From positions 45,001-109,000 of the forward strand of contig JAANYP010009692.1 in assembly GCA_020465985.1 (NCBI GenBank): a stretch of DNA of 64,000 nt, in the 5' to 3' direction. The DNA is from Centrapalus pauciflorus. Lineage: Eukaryota > Streptophyta > Magnoliopsida > Asterales > Asteraceae. A program made the position numbers and the translations under genes. Position 1 is the first letter of the stretch; each line of letters begins with the position of its first letter. Below the pieces are notes generated by a model, which saw nothing but the letters and a program-made list of their open reading frames with translations, had not been told where the DNA came from and did not search any database. Below, piece after piece: positions 47,701-58,671 of the stretch.

Positions 47701-50030
47701 CAGATAGGAAGAAACTTGGAGGCCTACGTTGATGATATGGTGATAAAAAGCAGAACCGAGGAAAACCTCCTGTTGGACATAGAGGATACTTTTTCAACGT
47801 TACTAAGAATCAATATGAAGCTTAATCCGAAAAAGTGTTCTTTTGGAATGGAGCGGGGGCATTTCCTGGGCCACATCATTACTCCAGATGGGATTGAAGT
47901 AGATCCCGCCAAAATCAGGGATATTAGCTCTATGAAGTCCCCTTCAACAATCAAAGAAGTTCAAAGCCTGAATGGAAAATTGGTAGCTTTAAGTCGTTTC
48001 TTCTCCAAAGCAGCAGAAAGATCCATTCCTTTTTTCAAAACCTTGAAAGGATGTCTGGAGAAAAGCCAATACCGGTGGACAGCCGAAGCTGAGGAGGCAT
48101 TTGCGGAGGTTAAAAAATATGTGAAAGAACTGCCCACTCTCACGGCCCCTATAGCTGGAGAGGACCTGGTGGTTTACCTCGCTGCTTCAAGTCATTCTAT
48201 CAGTTCGGTATCACTAGCTACTCGGAAGGGAAAGCAGGTACCAATTTATTTTATCAGTAAAACTTTACAGGGGGCCGAGGAACGATATCCTCCGTTGGAG
48301 AAACTGGCACTAGCTTTAGTACATTCCGCTCGGAAGTTACGAAGGTACTTTCAAGCACACACTATTAAGGTCATGACTGATTATCCCTTGAGGCAGGTAC
48401 TCTCGAAACCTGAAAAATCAGGAAGATTGGCCAAATGGGCAATCGAGTTAGGAGGATACGAAATCCACTTTGAACCAAGAGCGGCAGTAAAAGAGATGGA
48501 TGTACAAAGCTTGGTGATTAAGGTGGATTCACAGTTAGTGGCTAATCAGGTGGAGGGCACGAAGCCAGGGACGAATCCATGAAGAGCTATTTAAAGATTG
48601 CACGAGATAGCCTAAGGGGATTCTCTCATTGGGAAATCCACCAGATACCCAGAGGTAATAATAAGAAGGCTGACATCCTGAGTAAGTTGGCATCTGTAGC
48701 TTTTTCTCATTTAACTAAGGAGGTACTTGTGGAGGGGTTAAAAGAGCCGACAACGGTCGCAATGGCAGTTTATCTAGTGGAAGAAGAAGGGGATAGTTGG
48801 ATGACTCCCCTGCTGGCTTATTTGAAACACAATAAACTTCCTATCGATAGGGAAGACGCTAGGAAGATACAACGAAAAGCACCTCTTTATGCAGAAAAAG
48901 AAGGAATCTTGTACAGAAGGTCTTATTTGATGCCATGGCTCCGATGTGTGGGACCAACTCAAGCCTCTAATATTCTTCAAGAAGTTCATATGGGATCTTG
49001 CGGGATGCACTCAGGAGCTAGGAGGGTGGCTACCAAGGTCATAAGGCTGGGATACTTTTGGCCTAGCATATATCGAGACGCAGAGAAAGAGTTGCAAGCT
49101 TGTCATTCTTGCCAACTCCATGCCAGGATACCGCATCAGCCAAAGCACGCCATGGTTCCAGTTGGAGGATGTTGGCCATTTGAAAAATGGGGCATCGACA
49201 TAGTTGGACCTTTTCCTGAATCACCTGGAAGGGTAAAGTTCCTTCTAGTTGCTATAGACTACTTCTCAAAATGGGTGGAAGCTAAACCTCTGGCCACCAT
49301 AACCGGCAAGCATGTGTTAAATTTTGTATGGAACAATATAGTCTGTCGATTTGGCTTACCTCACACTATTGTGAGTGATAATGGCAAGCAGTTCGCGGAA
49401 AACCCTTTCAAATCCTGGTGTGAAGAGATGAAAATCAAGCAAGCTTTTACATCCGTGGCTCACCCTCAAGCCAACAGTCAAGTGGAGGTGACTAATCGAG
49501 AAATAGTGAAAGGAATATAGAAAAGGTTGGAAGGAGCGTCTAATGGGTGGATAGAAGAGCTTCCCAACGTACCATGGGGAAGCAGAACAACGCATAAAAG
49601 CAGCACAGGAGAAACTCCCTTTGGATTAGTATATGGAGCAGAAGCGATGTTGCCAATTGAAGTTAGCGTTCCTACACATAGGCGAACCTATTACCATTCA
49701 GAGGACAACCTCTCAGAAAGATTGGTAAACCTCACTCTGCTTGAAGAAAAGAGGGAGATTGCAGCAATCCGAGAAGCTTACCACAAGCAAGCTATGCGGA
49801 GGTATTATGATAGAAGAGTCAATACTACTTCCTTCCGGGTAGATGACTTGGTTCTCAGAAAAAATGAGGCCAGCCGAACAGAAAGCTAAGGAAAGTTGGG
49901 GCCTAACTGGGAAGGTCCGTATCGGGTCAGCAAGGTTTGCAACATTGGATCATATCAGCTGGAGACCTTAGGGGGGTCTCCTATTCCTCGCACATGGCAT
50001 GTTAGTAACTTGAGGCGATTTTACATGTAA
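44703..50030 (+). pseudogene. Gypsy gag-pol, multiply broken
   Basis: gag opens at 44703; its core (LTLKGTARLWFESLRPSSID, then FRSNFMQQK) is intact until a one-base shift near 45910. The next frame (45925-48582, numbered from 45925) carries a Tat-type knuckle CDFHEDYGHDTNYC at 116-129, a protease site ATGS at 236-239 where the catalytic Asp is Ala, reverse transcriptase FLDA (537-540) and YVDD (601-604), then RNase H. The second RNase H-like domain is internally deleted and shifted near 48565. The integrase (48579 on) keeps WGIDIVGPFP, VSDNGKQF and the third acidic residue, but has a TAG at 49518-49520 and a TAA near 49886. The reading ends at 50030. Confidence 0.95.
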
Positions 50031-50544
50031 TGCCATATAACATGTAACCAGCTGTTGTAACTAACCGTATTATCTCTACATGAATTTTATCAATGAAGGA
50101 AGGATTTGGTGACAATTTATTTGTTTGAACATCTTTAACTAATATGCAGAAACCTTCTAAGATCTCTTTTAAACATTTCACCCTGACGAGGGAAAAATGT
50201 CCCCTTAAAAGGAGAGTATGGATAACTCCCGCACAGGCTTTTATGCATTTTCCCAGCAGGGAACTTGGCATCTTTTTGATCAAAATAAAAAAAAGGGGGG
50301 GGGGGGGGGAGGGAAAGGCCAGCAGGCTTCCTCAAACTTCACTAAGAGACATGTCAAACAGTTTTATGAGTATCATATATAAAGGCAGCACTCACAATCA
50401 TCAATAATATTTGTTGACCGTAAGCGTCATTAACATTTCAAATAGTCATAAGCAACACATCATCCGAATAACAACACAGACATAAACTAAACTAACAAAG
50501 ACCTACAAATTACTTGATTGTTCAAAAGCAACACACAATTTCAA
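50031..50544. other. Gypsy spacer between integrase and the antisense gene
   Basis: Noncoding on both strands; includes a G-run (50294-50309). It must hold the 3' ends of both converging transcripts. Confidence 0.4.
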
Positions 50545-52585
50545 TCAAACAGAGGAGGTAGTTTCTTCAGCAACCCCAATAATTTCCGCCAAAAGCTTGG
50601 TTGGATCTTCAGAGACAGAAGAAAGGTAAGCAAATTGATTATTTTTTGCAGCAACCAGAGCAGTTTCCAGTTCTTCTTTGGCCTCCTCACAGTAGCCATC
50701 AACATCAGAGACATCAGTGTCTGGCAGATACTTGCTCTGGGTAGAAATAATACCCTGATGATGACCTAAGCGAAGAGCAGCCCTCTGGACAGCTCTAAGA
50801 GGCTCCATGAACTCTGCCTTCTGTATCTGAGCAAAAAACACATGCTTGAAACCTTCAGTAATAAGCCTACCTCTCTCCATCTCTAACACCTTGTTACGAT
50901 CCTCCAGCTTCCGCTTCTCCACCTCCAAAACTTTAAATTGAGCCTCATCATCCTCACTCTTCTTCACCAGCAAATCGTTCATTTCACAAACGTCCTTATA
51001 GTCTTTAGTCTTGGAACTCAGTGACAATTGCAGACGTTCCAATTCAGCCTCCTTTTCCTTCAACTTATCTTCTAATTCACCTTTCAAACGAATTTCTTCC
51101 TTGAGCAAACCTTCACACCGCTCTAAATCCTTGAGGGAAGACAATATCTTTTCCATCTCAGAGGATTTGTGAATAACCCTTCTACTAAGCTCAATGAGAA
51201 TAGCAGAAAAGCCATTGGACAACTCAGCTGCCTTGGCGGCTAGTTCTGGATCTAGCAATTGACTCAGATCCCCAACGTTAGAAAAGTTCAGTTGAATAGG
51301 TGACTCAGGAGCAGTACTGGAGGCCAATTTCCCAGGAGAGTAGTTGACACCAAAAGGAGGTGTAATGGACCCCTCAACAGGCTTGCTTTTTTGATTAGGG
51401 TGTCTGGGGGGTCGACCAGCAAAACTAGAGACTTTGCCCTGAGAAGAACCACCTCCATCGGTAGAAATAACAACAGCTTGACTCCTTATGCGGGAAGACT
51501 TCCGAGCAGATATTGGTTCAAAAGGCTTCTTCTTCCTCTTTGACCCAGCGGTAGTGGTAACATTCGGATCAGGAACTTCATCATCTAAGGAGCAGAGGGT
51601 TATAAGTAATAAATTGGGATGAAGAAGGAGAAAATAAAATAACTTAATCAAAGTATACCTCCCTCCGATTCGCTGAGACTCAAGATACTTCCTCCGGAAA
51701 ACTCAGTTTCTGTAGCACCCACCTTTCTCATTCCCCATCAAACATTGGAAATCTCGTCATCAGTTAGTAGGTCTTCCATAGAAAGTTCTGCAAAATAAAC
51801 TCAAGGTTGGTTAGAAGGTATCGAAAACAGTCATAAGAAAAAGGCATCTAGATAAAAAGGAAGCACAATAGCACCACTCAAGGTTTACCAATATCCCCTC
51901 TGTATGGCACAGGGACGTATCCAGGATAATCCCATGAGGAACTCATCCCCGCCATTACTAGCAGTTCTTCTGGATATGGACGAAGACGAAAACGCCTACG
52001 GCACAACTCATCCCTGCAAGAAACATCATATTCCTCCTCCTTAGGAATATCGTTAACATCAGAATCATATTCATCCCTCCAGATCAAGAGGGAGTCTCTG
52101 TTCTCATCAATAACCGACGAATCCACCCATATAAATTTGTCTTTCCAGTCCTTCAAACAATTCCTACCTCCTACTAAAATCTGAGGATAGGGCTTCGAAC
52201 GGGTAGTTAAAGAACACCAATCCCCTTTCATCCCTATTTTGAAGAAAACCCTAAGCAACGCTACACTAGGAGCTTCACCTATGGATTTGCATGCCATTTC
52301 AAATAGGTGAATTTTCTCCGTACCTAAAGGAGATATCTGGGAGAGTTGAATTTTATAATGAGTCAACACGTCCAAATAGAAGGGGCTTATAGGAAATCGC
52401 ATGTGAGCCATCTTCAACGCCTTGGCATAAATGGCTATGCGACCAGGTGCCGGACTATCTACCCTATCCCTCTTGGCTGGTATAGATGGATGAATGTTCT
52501 CTGGAATATAAACTTCATCCAAAAGGATACGGAAATACTTCTCAGAAACCGTGGGTCTAACTAGACTAACCCTGACTTCTTCCAT
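50545..52585 (-). CDS. Antisense gene of the Tat element: Transposase_28-like domain plus coiled coil, three exons
   Basis: Exon 1: 52585-51889, ending ATTG|GTAAAC. Exon 2: 51787-51659, between TTTTGCAG and GTATAC. Exon 3: 51584-50545, after CCTTAG. Joined they give 1,866 nt, an exact multiple of three, with phases matching at each junction. Exon 1 encodes the 'putative gypsy type transposon' domain (Transposase_28): IYAKALKMAHMRFPISPFYL, then LTHYKIQLSQISP and ALLRVFFKIGMKGDW. Exon 3 is a basic Ser/Pro-rich region followed by a long coiled coil (LKDLERCEGLLKEE onward) and an acidic tail. Such antisense genes are described in Grande and Retand; function unknown. One in-frame TGA lies in exon 2 (51740-51738). 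Exon 2 is 129 nt, so skipping it removes the stop and keeps the frame. Confidence 0.7.
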
Positions 52586-53097
52586 TGTTGAAAAGAGTAA
52601 GGAAATAGATGAAGAGAGCAGGAAGTGTGGAAGAAAACAAGAAACTAAAAGAAGTACAAGAAGAATCGACTAACCTGTGAGCGCACAGAATGAGGTTGAG
52701 TAGGCAAGAGTTAAGAAATTGGGGAAGATGAAGAAAGGGAGTTATTAAAGGAGAATTAAAATTCAAAACGGGTCCTATATTTAAGGGGGTAACTGCATTC
52801 AGAGGGAGGAAACCGCCAGATTGGGACACGCGTAGGGCTCCGAAGAAAACGCCTGCACATCCCATCATGAAAAAGGCGTCAGAGGCGGTTAGCCCCCTGC
52901 GCATCATTGCGCCTATGGTATAGGGTCCTCCTCATCTTTTCTAACCTTCATTTAATTCATTCTAACCGTCCTCTTTAAATTCCTTTTGATATTTGTTTCT
53001 TTATGAAAAATGTTTATGTACTTCCCTAATATCTATATTTAAATAAGATAAATATTTCCCACTTACTTGGAGTCTGAGGCTCTAGAATTCTAGAACT
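52586..53097 (-). other. Probable promoter and leader of the antisense gene
   Basis: On the minus strand a TATA-like TTAAATATAGG lies at 52784-52774, about 190 bp before the antisense start. A frame at 52907-52566 has no recognisable similarity and overlaps this leader; it is not accepted as a gene. Confidence 0.35.
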
Positions 53098-53112
53098 TCA
53101 GACTCGGGGGCT
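53098..53112 (+). promoter_or_regulatory. Gypsy polypurine tract
   Basis: TCAGACTCGGGGGCT directly before the 3' LTR. Confidence 0.8.
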
Positions 53113-53632
53113 TGTTTATGTGGGTAAAATATTTATCTATATTAAGCAATTCCTAAAAGGTTCTTTCTAGAAAGCCTTCACCTAATTTTGCCTTGAAGTC
53201 AAATAGCTGTTGACTTAGAGATGGGACAAAACGGCTGAAGCCGTCTATACTGATGGAGGCGCACAGAAGGCCATACCTTTCCTCAGAAGCCGTCCATAGT
53301 ATGGATCAGATACCCTGCCTTTATCCGGGTAATAGAAATCTCCCTGCATGGTAAGGTGAGCCAATAGGAAACTAGCAAGGAAGGTTATAAATATAACCTC
53401 ATTCTCTACGGACAAGGTAAGCACAAAATATATACAATCCCCCTTAATACATCCTTTCTCTAGCTTTATTTAAAGATCTCATCCATTGTTAACCGGAATA
53501 TGTCTAACTTGGGCGTCGGAGGTGCCTCACAGGGGATCTCCCCCTGTGTTGCACGATGATGTTCTGTTGTTGTATTTCAGTATCATTCAATCAGAAAGCA
53601 TTGGAGCTGGAAGGGAGTTTTACATCTAAACA
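53113..53632 (+). repeat. Gypsy 3' LTR
   Basis: 520 bp, 512 of 520 identical to the 5' LTR, followed by the GAATA duplication. Confidence 0.95.
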
Positions 53633-53637
53633 GAATA

Positions 53638-54370
53638 CATATTAAAACTAAAATACACACACACACACATTAAAGCTAACAATCTTTCAATTGAAATCCT
53701 TGAAGCACACTTTTTCAAAGCTAATCGATATGTATTTATAAAGCTAATCGAGACGTATCTATATTATAGCTAACAAAAATTTTAAACAGAACCATTAGAT
53801 TTCTTGAAACAGAAACATTAGATTTACAAAGGTTAATGTTTAATCCATTTATCATTTACACAGGTTAATTAAAGCTGCCATGCAAGCTGCAGAGGTATGA
53901 TTTGGATTTAATAACTTTTTTTTGTGTATCAGTTATTGATTCTTGCATGGAGTTTATTTCCAGCCAAACTTGTCCCAAATCAACTCCTGTAACTCGTCTT
54001 ATTCAAGGTTATTAGACCCATTCTTTTAAGTCCAAGTTTAAGTCGTGGCCATCAGGTACTGCGCCTTCTACTCCTGAGGAGAGGCAAAGTAGCAGGTAAA
54101 GCTACTCTTTAGTTGCAATGCTACTGGAAGATTTTTGTTGTACCTGGATACCAATAATCTTTCGATTTTCTATATTACTTTAGCACTGCTGAAGCAACAT
54201 TGCGTTGGCCTCAAAGGGCTAGAAAAGTTCTAATGCAACAGAGGAAGTCCCATCTTTTCTTGTAGAAAATAGAAAAAAATGAGGTTTGATCACAAGCCCA
54301 TTACTGTCTTTTTGGAGTTAAAGCAGTTTCTGTGGTTATGGAAGCTTTGAATATTTTGTTTGTTTTTTAG
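53638..54370. other. Unassigned low-copy sequence left of the villin fragment
   Basis: Contains a (CA)n at 53655-53670 and a short plausible exon-like stretch at 54025-54098 (SKFKSWPSGTAPSTPEERQS) ending in a GTAAAG donor-like site. No family recognised. It may be host-gene remains related to the villin pseudogene. Confidence 0.3.
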
Positions 54371-54765
54371 GTGTAGCGGATTAATGGTAGTGTTAAGACA
54401 CCAGTACCTAAGGAGGACATTGGTAAATTGTATAGTGGAGATTGCTACATTATCCTTTACACGTACCATTCTATTGAAAAGTAAGAAGATTACTACCTGT
54501 GTCGTTGGATTGTCAAATATAGCATTGAGGTACATTGAGTGTGATTTTATCTCTTTTAAATGGTTCTTGGTGGACGTATGAGGCTCTTAGGCAAAGTACT
54601 AGTAGATACTCTTTGATGAACACTTGTGTTTTTTTGTCGAAAAACAGGCAGTTATGGCTGTGTTTCAACAATCTGAATGTGTGATTTCTTTGAGATGGTG
54701 TGATCATATTATGCAACATGAGGAGGACCAAAATATCCAGCGACTGCTGTACAGTGGCACCTAGA
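54371..54765 (+). pseudogene. Villin fragment (gelsolin-type repeat 4)
   Basis: After a TTTTTTAG acceptor, a frame reads V*RINGSVKTPVPKEDIG and SGDCYIILYTYHS, then a stop and EDYYLCRWIVKYSIE, the start of the fourth gelsolin-like repeat of plant villin, an actin-filament-binding protein. The conserved Trp codon is TAG (54374-54376) and a second stop is TAA (54482-54484). A further exon near 54721-54765 reads EEDQNIQRL, as expected next in villin. No other repeats or headpiece are seen nearby. Clearly nonfunctional. Confidence 0.75.
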
Positions 54766-54792
54766 GGTAGTTAACTTGTATAGTTTTATGAA

Positions 54793-55757
54793 GGGAAAAT
54801 TTCGCAAAAAGCCATCAAGCTACAAGTTTTTTTCGATTAAGTCCCTCAATCAATTTTTTTTCTGATAAGACCCTTAACTAAATAAAAATCACGAATTTGA
54901 TGTTTTTTTCAAGAAAGGTTATCGGTGACCTGTTTAGCGGGTTGCAATTGCTGACGTGGATTTTATAAATCTATGATTTTTTTTCGATTAAGTCCCCCAA
55001 CTAAATTATTTTGTCTTGTAAATCCCTTAACTAAATTATTTTGTCTTATAAATCCCTCAACTAATTTTTTTGCCACATAAATCCATTATCTTGATAAAAC
55101 TCGTGTTATTTGTTGTTTTATCAATTTAAGTGATTGTTCAATTGACACTCATGTCACACATACGTGGATGCAAAAAAAAAAAAGGAATCAAAATGATAAA
55201 TCAAAATGATCATTTTTATTGTTTAAAATGTAGTCGAGATGAACTAGTTAGATTTGTTTAAAAATTGTGGTCTAGACAAACATAGGATCGAAATAATCAT
55301 CATTTATGTTTTTATATCTAACCAACTTATGTTATCCGGAATAACGGACTTTTAAAAAAGTTTATTATTTTCAAACAACCATCGTCGTTTTGAAAAAATA
55401 TTATTTTCAAACCAACTTGTTTTGGTCTAGACAAACATGACACGCTCTGTTATCGAAATAAACATCTTCATTTTTAAAAGTTTAAAAACAATTCGCTTTA
55501 TTTTATCGAAAAGTTAAAAGGTTTAAGTAATTCGGGGACTTATCAGGGGAAAACAATTAAATGGGGACTTAATCGAAAAAAGTTTATACTTTGATGGTTT
55601 TTGTAAAATAGGTTTCAGCATGTTAACCTGTTATAACAGGTTAACGGACCAATTTAAAAGGTTTAAGCAGTTTGGAGACTTATCAGAAATAAAAAATGAA
55701 ATGGGGACTTAATCGAAAATTTTTTGTACTTTGATGGTTTTTTTGCATAATTTTCCC
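54793..55757. mobile_element. MULE-type nonautonomous element
   Basis: Inverted ends GGGAAAATTTCGCAAAAAGC and GGGAAAATTATGCAAAAAAA, continuing as CATCAA(G/A)(C/G)TACAA and ATTAAGTCCC on both arms. Flanks TTTTATGAA and TTTTATATA match at 7 of 9. The interior holds a second, inner pair of similar arms (54975-55050 and 55510-55600), as if one copy had inserted into another. Noncoding. Confidence 0.7.
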
Positions 55758-57641
55758 TTTTATATATCATTTTTTGATAAGGGAACTCTGAAGCAACTTC
55801 CAAAGTTACGGTAATTTCTTTTCCTAAGAAGTCATGCAGAGTTTGTTACATGGTGAGTTTGGTGGAAACTTAAATAGTTGAAATAGAATTATTCTATCGG
55901 TTTTGTTTTTGTTTAGTTTATAAATGTTTCGATTTACATAAGCAACTGAATTATGATTTTTAGTAAACGGTATGTGCTTTGTATCCCAAACATTAAATGC
56001 CTGCTTCTTACTCTGAAGAATCACCAAATCCATGTTGCTCGATACAGAAAAATGCTTTTGAGTGGGGCTTATCAATGATTCCACATTCAGACGATGCGGT
56101 CCAAGTGACTCAAAAATGTTGCCAACTTTTTCGTGAGGCATGCTTTCGATCTATTTGTGTTTACTATGACTTCTTAGAATGTTTTTGTATTCCTGCAACC
56201 TCAAATATCCTTTATTTAATCAAGTTCTACTTATTGTTTTCGTATTAACTTCTGAAGCCATAAAATCCTTAAACAGACCACCCTTACGAACAGTGCTGGA
56301 TAATCTTATTTATAATTACAGTCACAGTTACTTCGGCTCAAATAAATCTGTCCGACTGTCTGCTCCTTCTGAATTAGCTTCTATTAGTTTTTGCAGTTTA
56401 ATTTGTATGTGACACGCAAATATATCCATATAGGTAGATAATGATATGGTGCATGCAACACACCTTTTGTGAAAATTGGAACCAGTTATGCCGTAAAGAT
56501 CTCATCGACTGAAGTTAAATCCTTACAAACAGTATTTGTTGAATGATATTAGTTGAATTCGAGTGATTTTGCGTTATGTTGAGGATTATTAGATTATTAC
56601 TAAATAATTTGTTTAAATTGTTTGGATTACATACGTTAATAATAGATTATTTGCATTTAGAGTTAATCCTAGCACATTTTTCATAAGTTCAAAAATTTAG
56701 CTTATTTGATTAATAAGTGATTATTTGGTCATTTTAAAAGTTAATTAAAACGCAAATCCGAATCCGAACAATTTAAAAACTGATTATTTGATAATTATGA
56801 TAGCAAACAACAGAAGATAAACCAAACACTATTTTATTGGCAGTACTATTTGTTAAAGCTATTATCTATTTATTCGTTTTCAAAACGCTACAACACTTTT
56901 TCAAACGCAAATCCAAATACTCTGTTAGTTTTGAAAAAAAAGCGAATCTGTCTAAAATATATGTTAATTAGTTTTTCTTGTATTATAAACTCACAATATT
57001 TGAAACCAAAACTACTTGAAATGATAATGTATTTTTGAATAGTAATAATAATGATGTAAATTACTAACAAGTATCTTTTAAAATAAAACATGCTATAACT
57101 AATAGAAAAACGTTACACAAACGCATGTATTTACTTCAAAGACTTTTCAAATATTGTTTATCATCGTCGGATATGTGTTTAATATCTTTATCTAAAACTA
57201 GTTGAAGTACAATTTTGCATTTCAATCATCCTATTTGAATTTATAATTACATGACAATAATGTTGTTGTTTTTTTAATGGAAAGTACCAAAAAAGATAAT
57301 ATAAAATGTGACAATAAAAGTATTGTAAAAAGTATTTAGAACGAGAACATTAACGTAAAATTCTAGTTTGACATAGAAAGGACATGAAATTCACATTTTA
57401 GGCCAAATAAAATAATTAGATGTTATTCTTTTACCAAAAGATGTATCATAAAATTAAAATTTTAACATCTTAATTGGTTATCAATACCATTTTTTGACAA
57501 AATTTAATTTTGTGTTACCTTTTCTGGCCTAAAATATTTCACATTACCTTTATCAATAAATTTTGTAATATGTTACATTTCTTGGTAATTTATCTCTTTT
57601 TTTAATGGCAATTTCTTCCTACACCACTCCTATTTTCTCAT
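55758..57641. other. Intergenic DNA
   Basis: No supported gene. A minus-strand frame at 56141-55824 (MPHEKVGNIFESLGPHRLNV...) and an overlapping plus-strand frame are of unknown relevance. The rest, especially 56560-57600, is very AT-rich. Confidence 0.3.
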
Positions 57642-57937
57642 GGACACCACATCTACTTTGACCTATGAATTTCACTTTTTTCCACACCAATATTTAATGG
57701 GGAACATGCATTCAACATTTTCATTTTCAAGATAATTTCATTTTTCAAAGTAAAAATTTAATATAGTAAAAAAAAGTCAATTCTCTTGGAAAAGAAATAG
57801 TAAAAATAAATAAGATTTAAAACAATATAAATGGTAACATTTTTTTACTAGAGGAGAATCAAATAAAATCAAATATTTAATACAATACAAATGTAACATT
57901 TTTTAACTGAAATTATAGTAATTTCTTCCATGTAACT

Positions 57938-58016
57938 CCGGCGACTTCGACAGATTTTTGGCGACTCCAACAGATTTCCGGCGACGACCACAGAATTTCC
58001 GGCGAAGATCTGACAG
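57938..58016. repeat. Short tandem repeat, unit about 22-24 bp
   Basis: Three and a half copies of CCGGCGAC(T/G)(C/A)C(A/G)ACAGA-TTT. Confidence 0.7.
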
Positions 58017-58456
58017 TAAGAGGTATCAAAATCAAACACTTAATAAATATCAAATACAAAATTTTTTTATTCAAATTCAAACCCTTTTACTATAAAAAAT
58101 ACTTTCAATCCAACAAGTGGTTCTCTCACCTCTTTCATGTATCTATCTACCATATCTATGTATCTATGATATATCTATAGGCCATCTATGAACACCCTTT
58201 GCTTTTCTTTTTATTACCCAGAAAAAGAAGAAGACTAAAAAACAAAACAATCTCATTTTTATTTCTATACATATCTCACATACTCATACCGGCCTAGGGA
58301 GAGGAAGAGAAAAAAAATCGGTTTTTTGTTACATTTGAAGGAAGAAATGTGGGATCTAACAAACCCTTCCAAGGAAACGGGGTTATTTGGTTTTTAGACT
58401 TACCAGCAGGCGGTGGCGGTGGCGTGGCGGTGGCGTGGTCTCCAACTTGAGAATGT

Positions 58457-58460
<4 letters not shown>

Positions 58461-58497
<37 letters not shown>
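58461..58497. repeat. (GA)n microsatellite and GGCGGTGGCGGT-rich stretch
   Basis: The longest (GA)n is here; shorter (GA)n tracts follow at 58526-58540, 58571-58580 and 58618-58630, each separated by GGCGGTGG-type units. Frames reading RERERERER or SLSLSL are artefacts. Confidence 0.9.
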
Positions 58498-58500
<3 letters not shown>

Positions 58501-58671
58501 GTGGAGGTGGCGGTGGCTGTAACAGAGAGAGAGAGAGAGCGGCGGCTGCGGTGGCGGTGGCTGTAACAGAGACGAGAGAGAGCGGCGGCGGCGGTGGGGT
58601 TGGCTGTGACAGAGAGTGAGGGAGAGAGAGTGCGTCGGTGTATGTGAGAGAGAGCAAGAGAGTGACCGGCG

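Larger units (their letters stand above)
44048..53632 (+). mobile_element. Ty3/gypsy LTR retrotransposon, Tat lineage, with antisense gene
   Basis: 9,585 bp. Two 520-bp LTRs (TGTTTATGTGGG...CTAAACA) differ at 8 positions; 5-bp duplication GAATA (44043-44047 and 53633-53637). Primer binding site TGGCGCCATCCGTGGGATCG; polypurine tract ACTCGGGGGC. Protein order gag, protease, reverse transcriptase, RNase H, second RNase H-like domain, integrase, and a further gene on the opposite strand between integrase and 3' LTR, are typical of Tat elements such as RIRE2, Grande and Retand. Coding region is broken. The LTR difference suggests about 0.6 million years at 1.3e-8 per site per year. Confidence 0.95.

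Noticed and set aside
52566..52907. 113-residue minus-strand frame upstream of the antisense gene
   Set aside because: Overlaps the inferred leader, has no similarity recognised, and the Transposase_28-like start at 52585 is better supported.
55824..56248. Overlapping frames on both strands as a small host gene
   Set aside because: No family recognised, no clear splice or promoter context; noted only as unresolved sequence.
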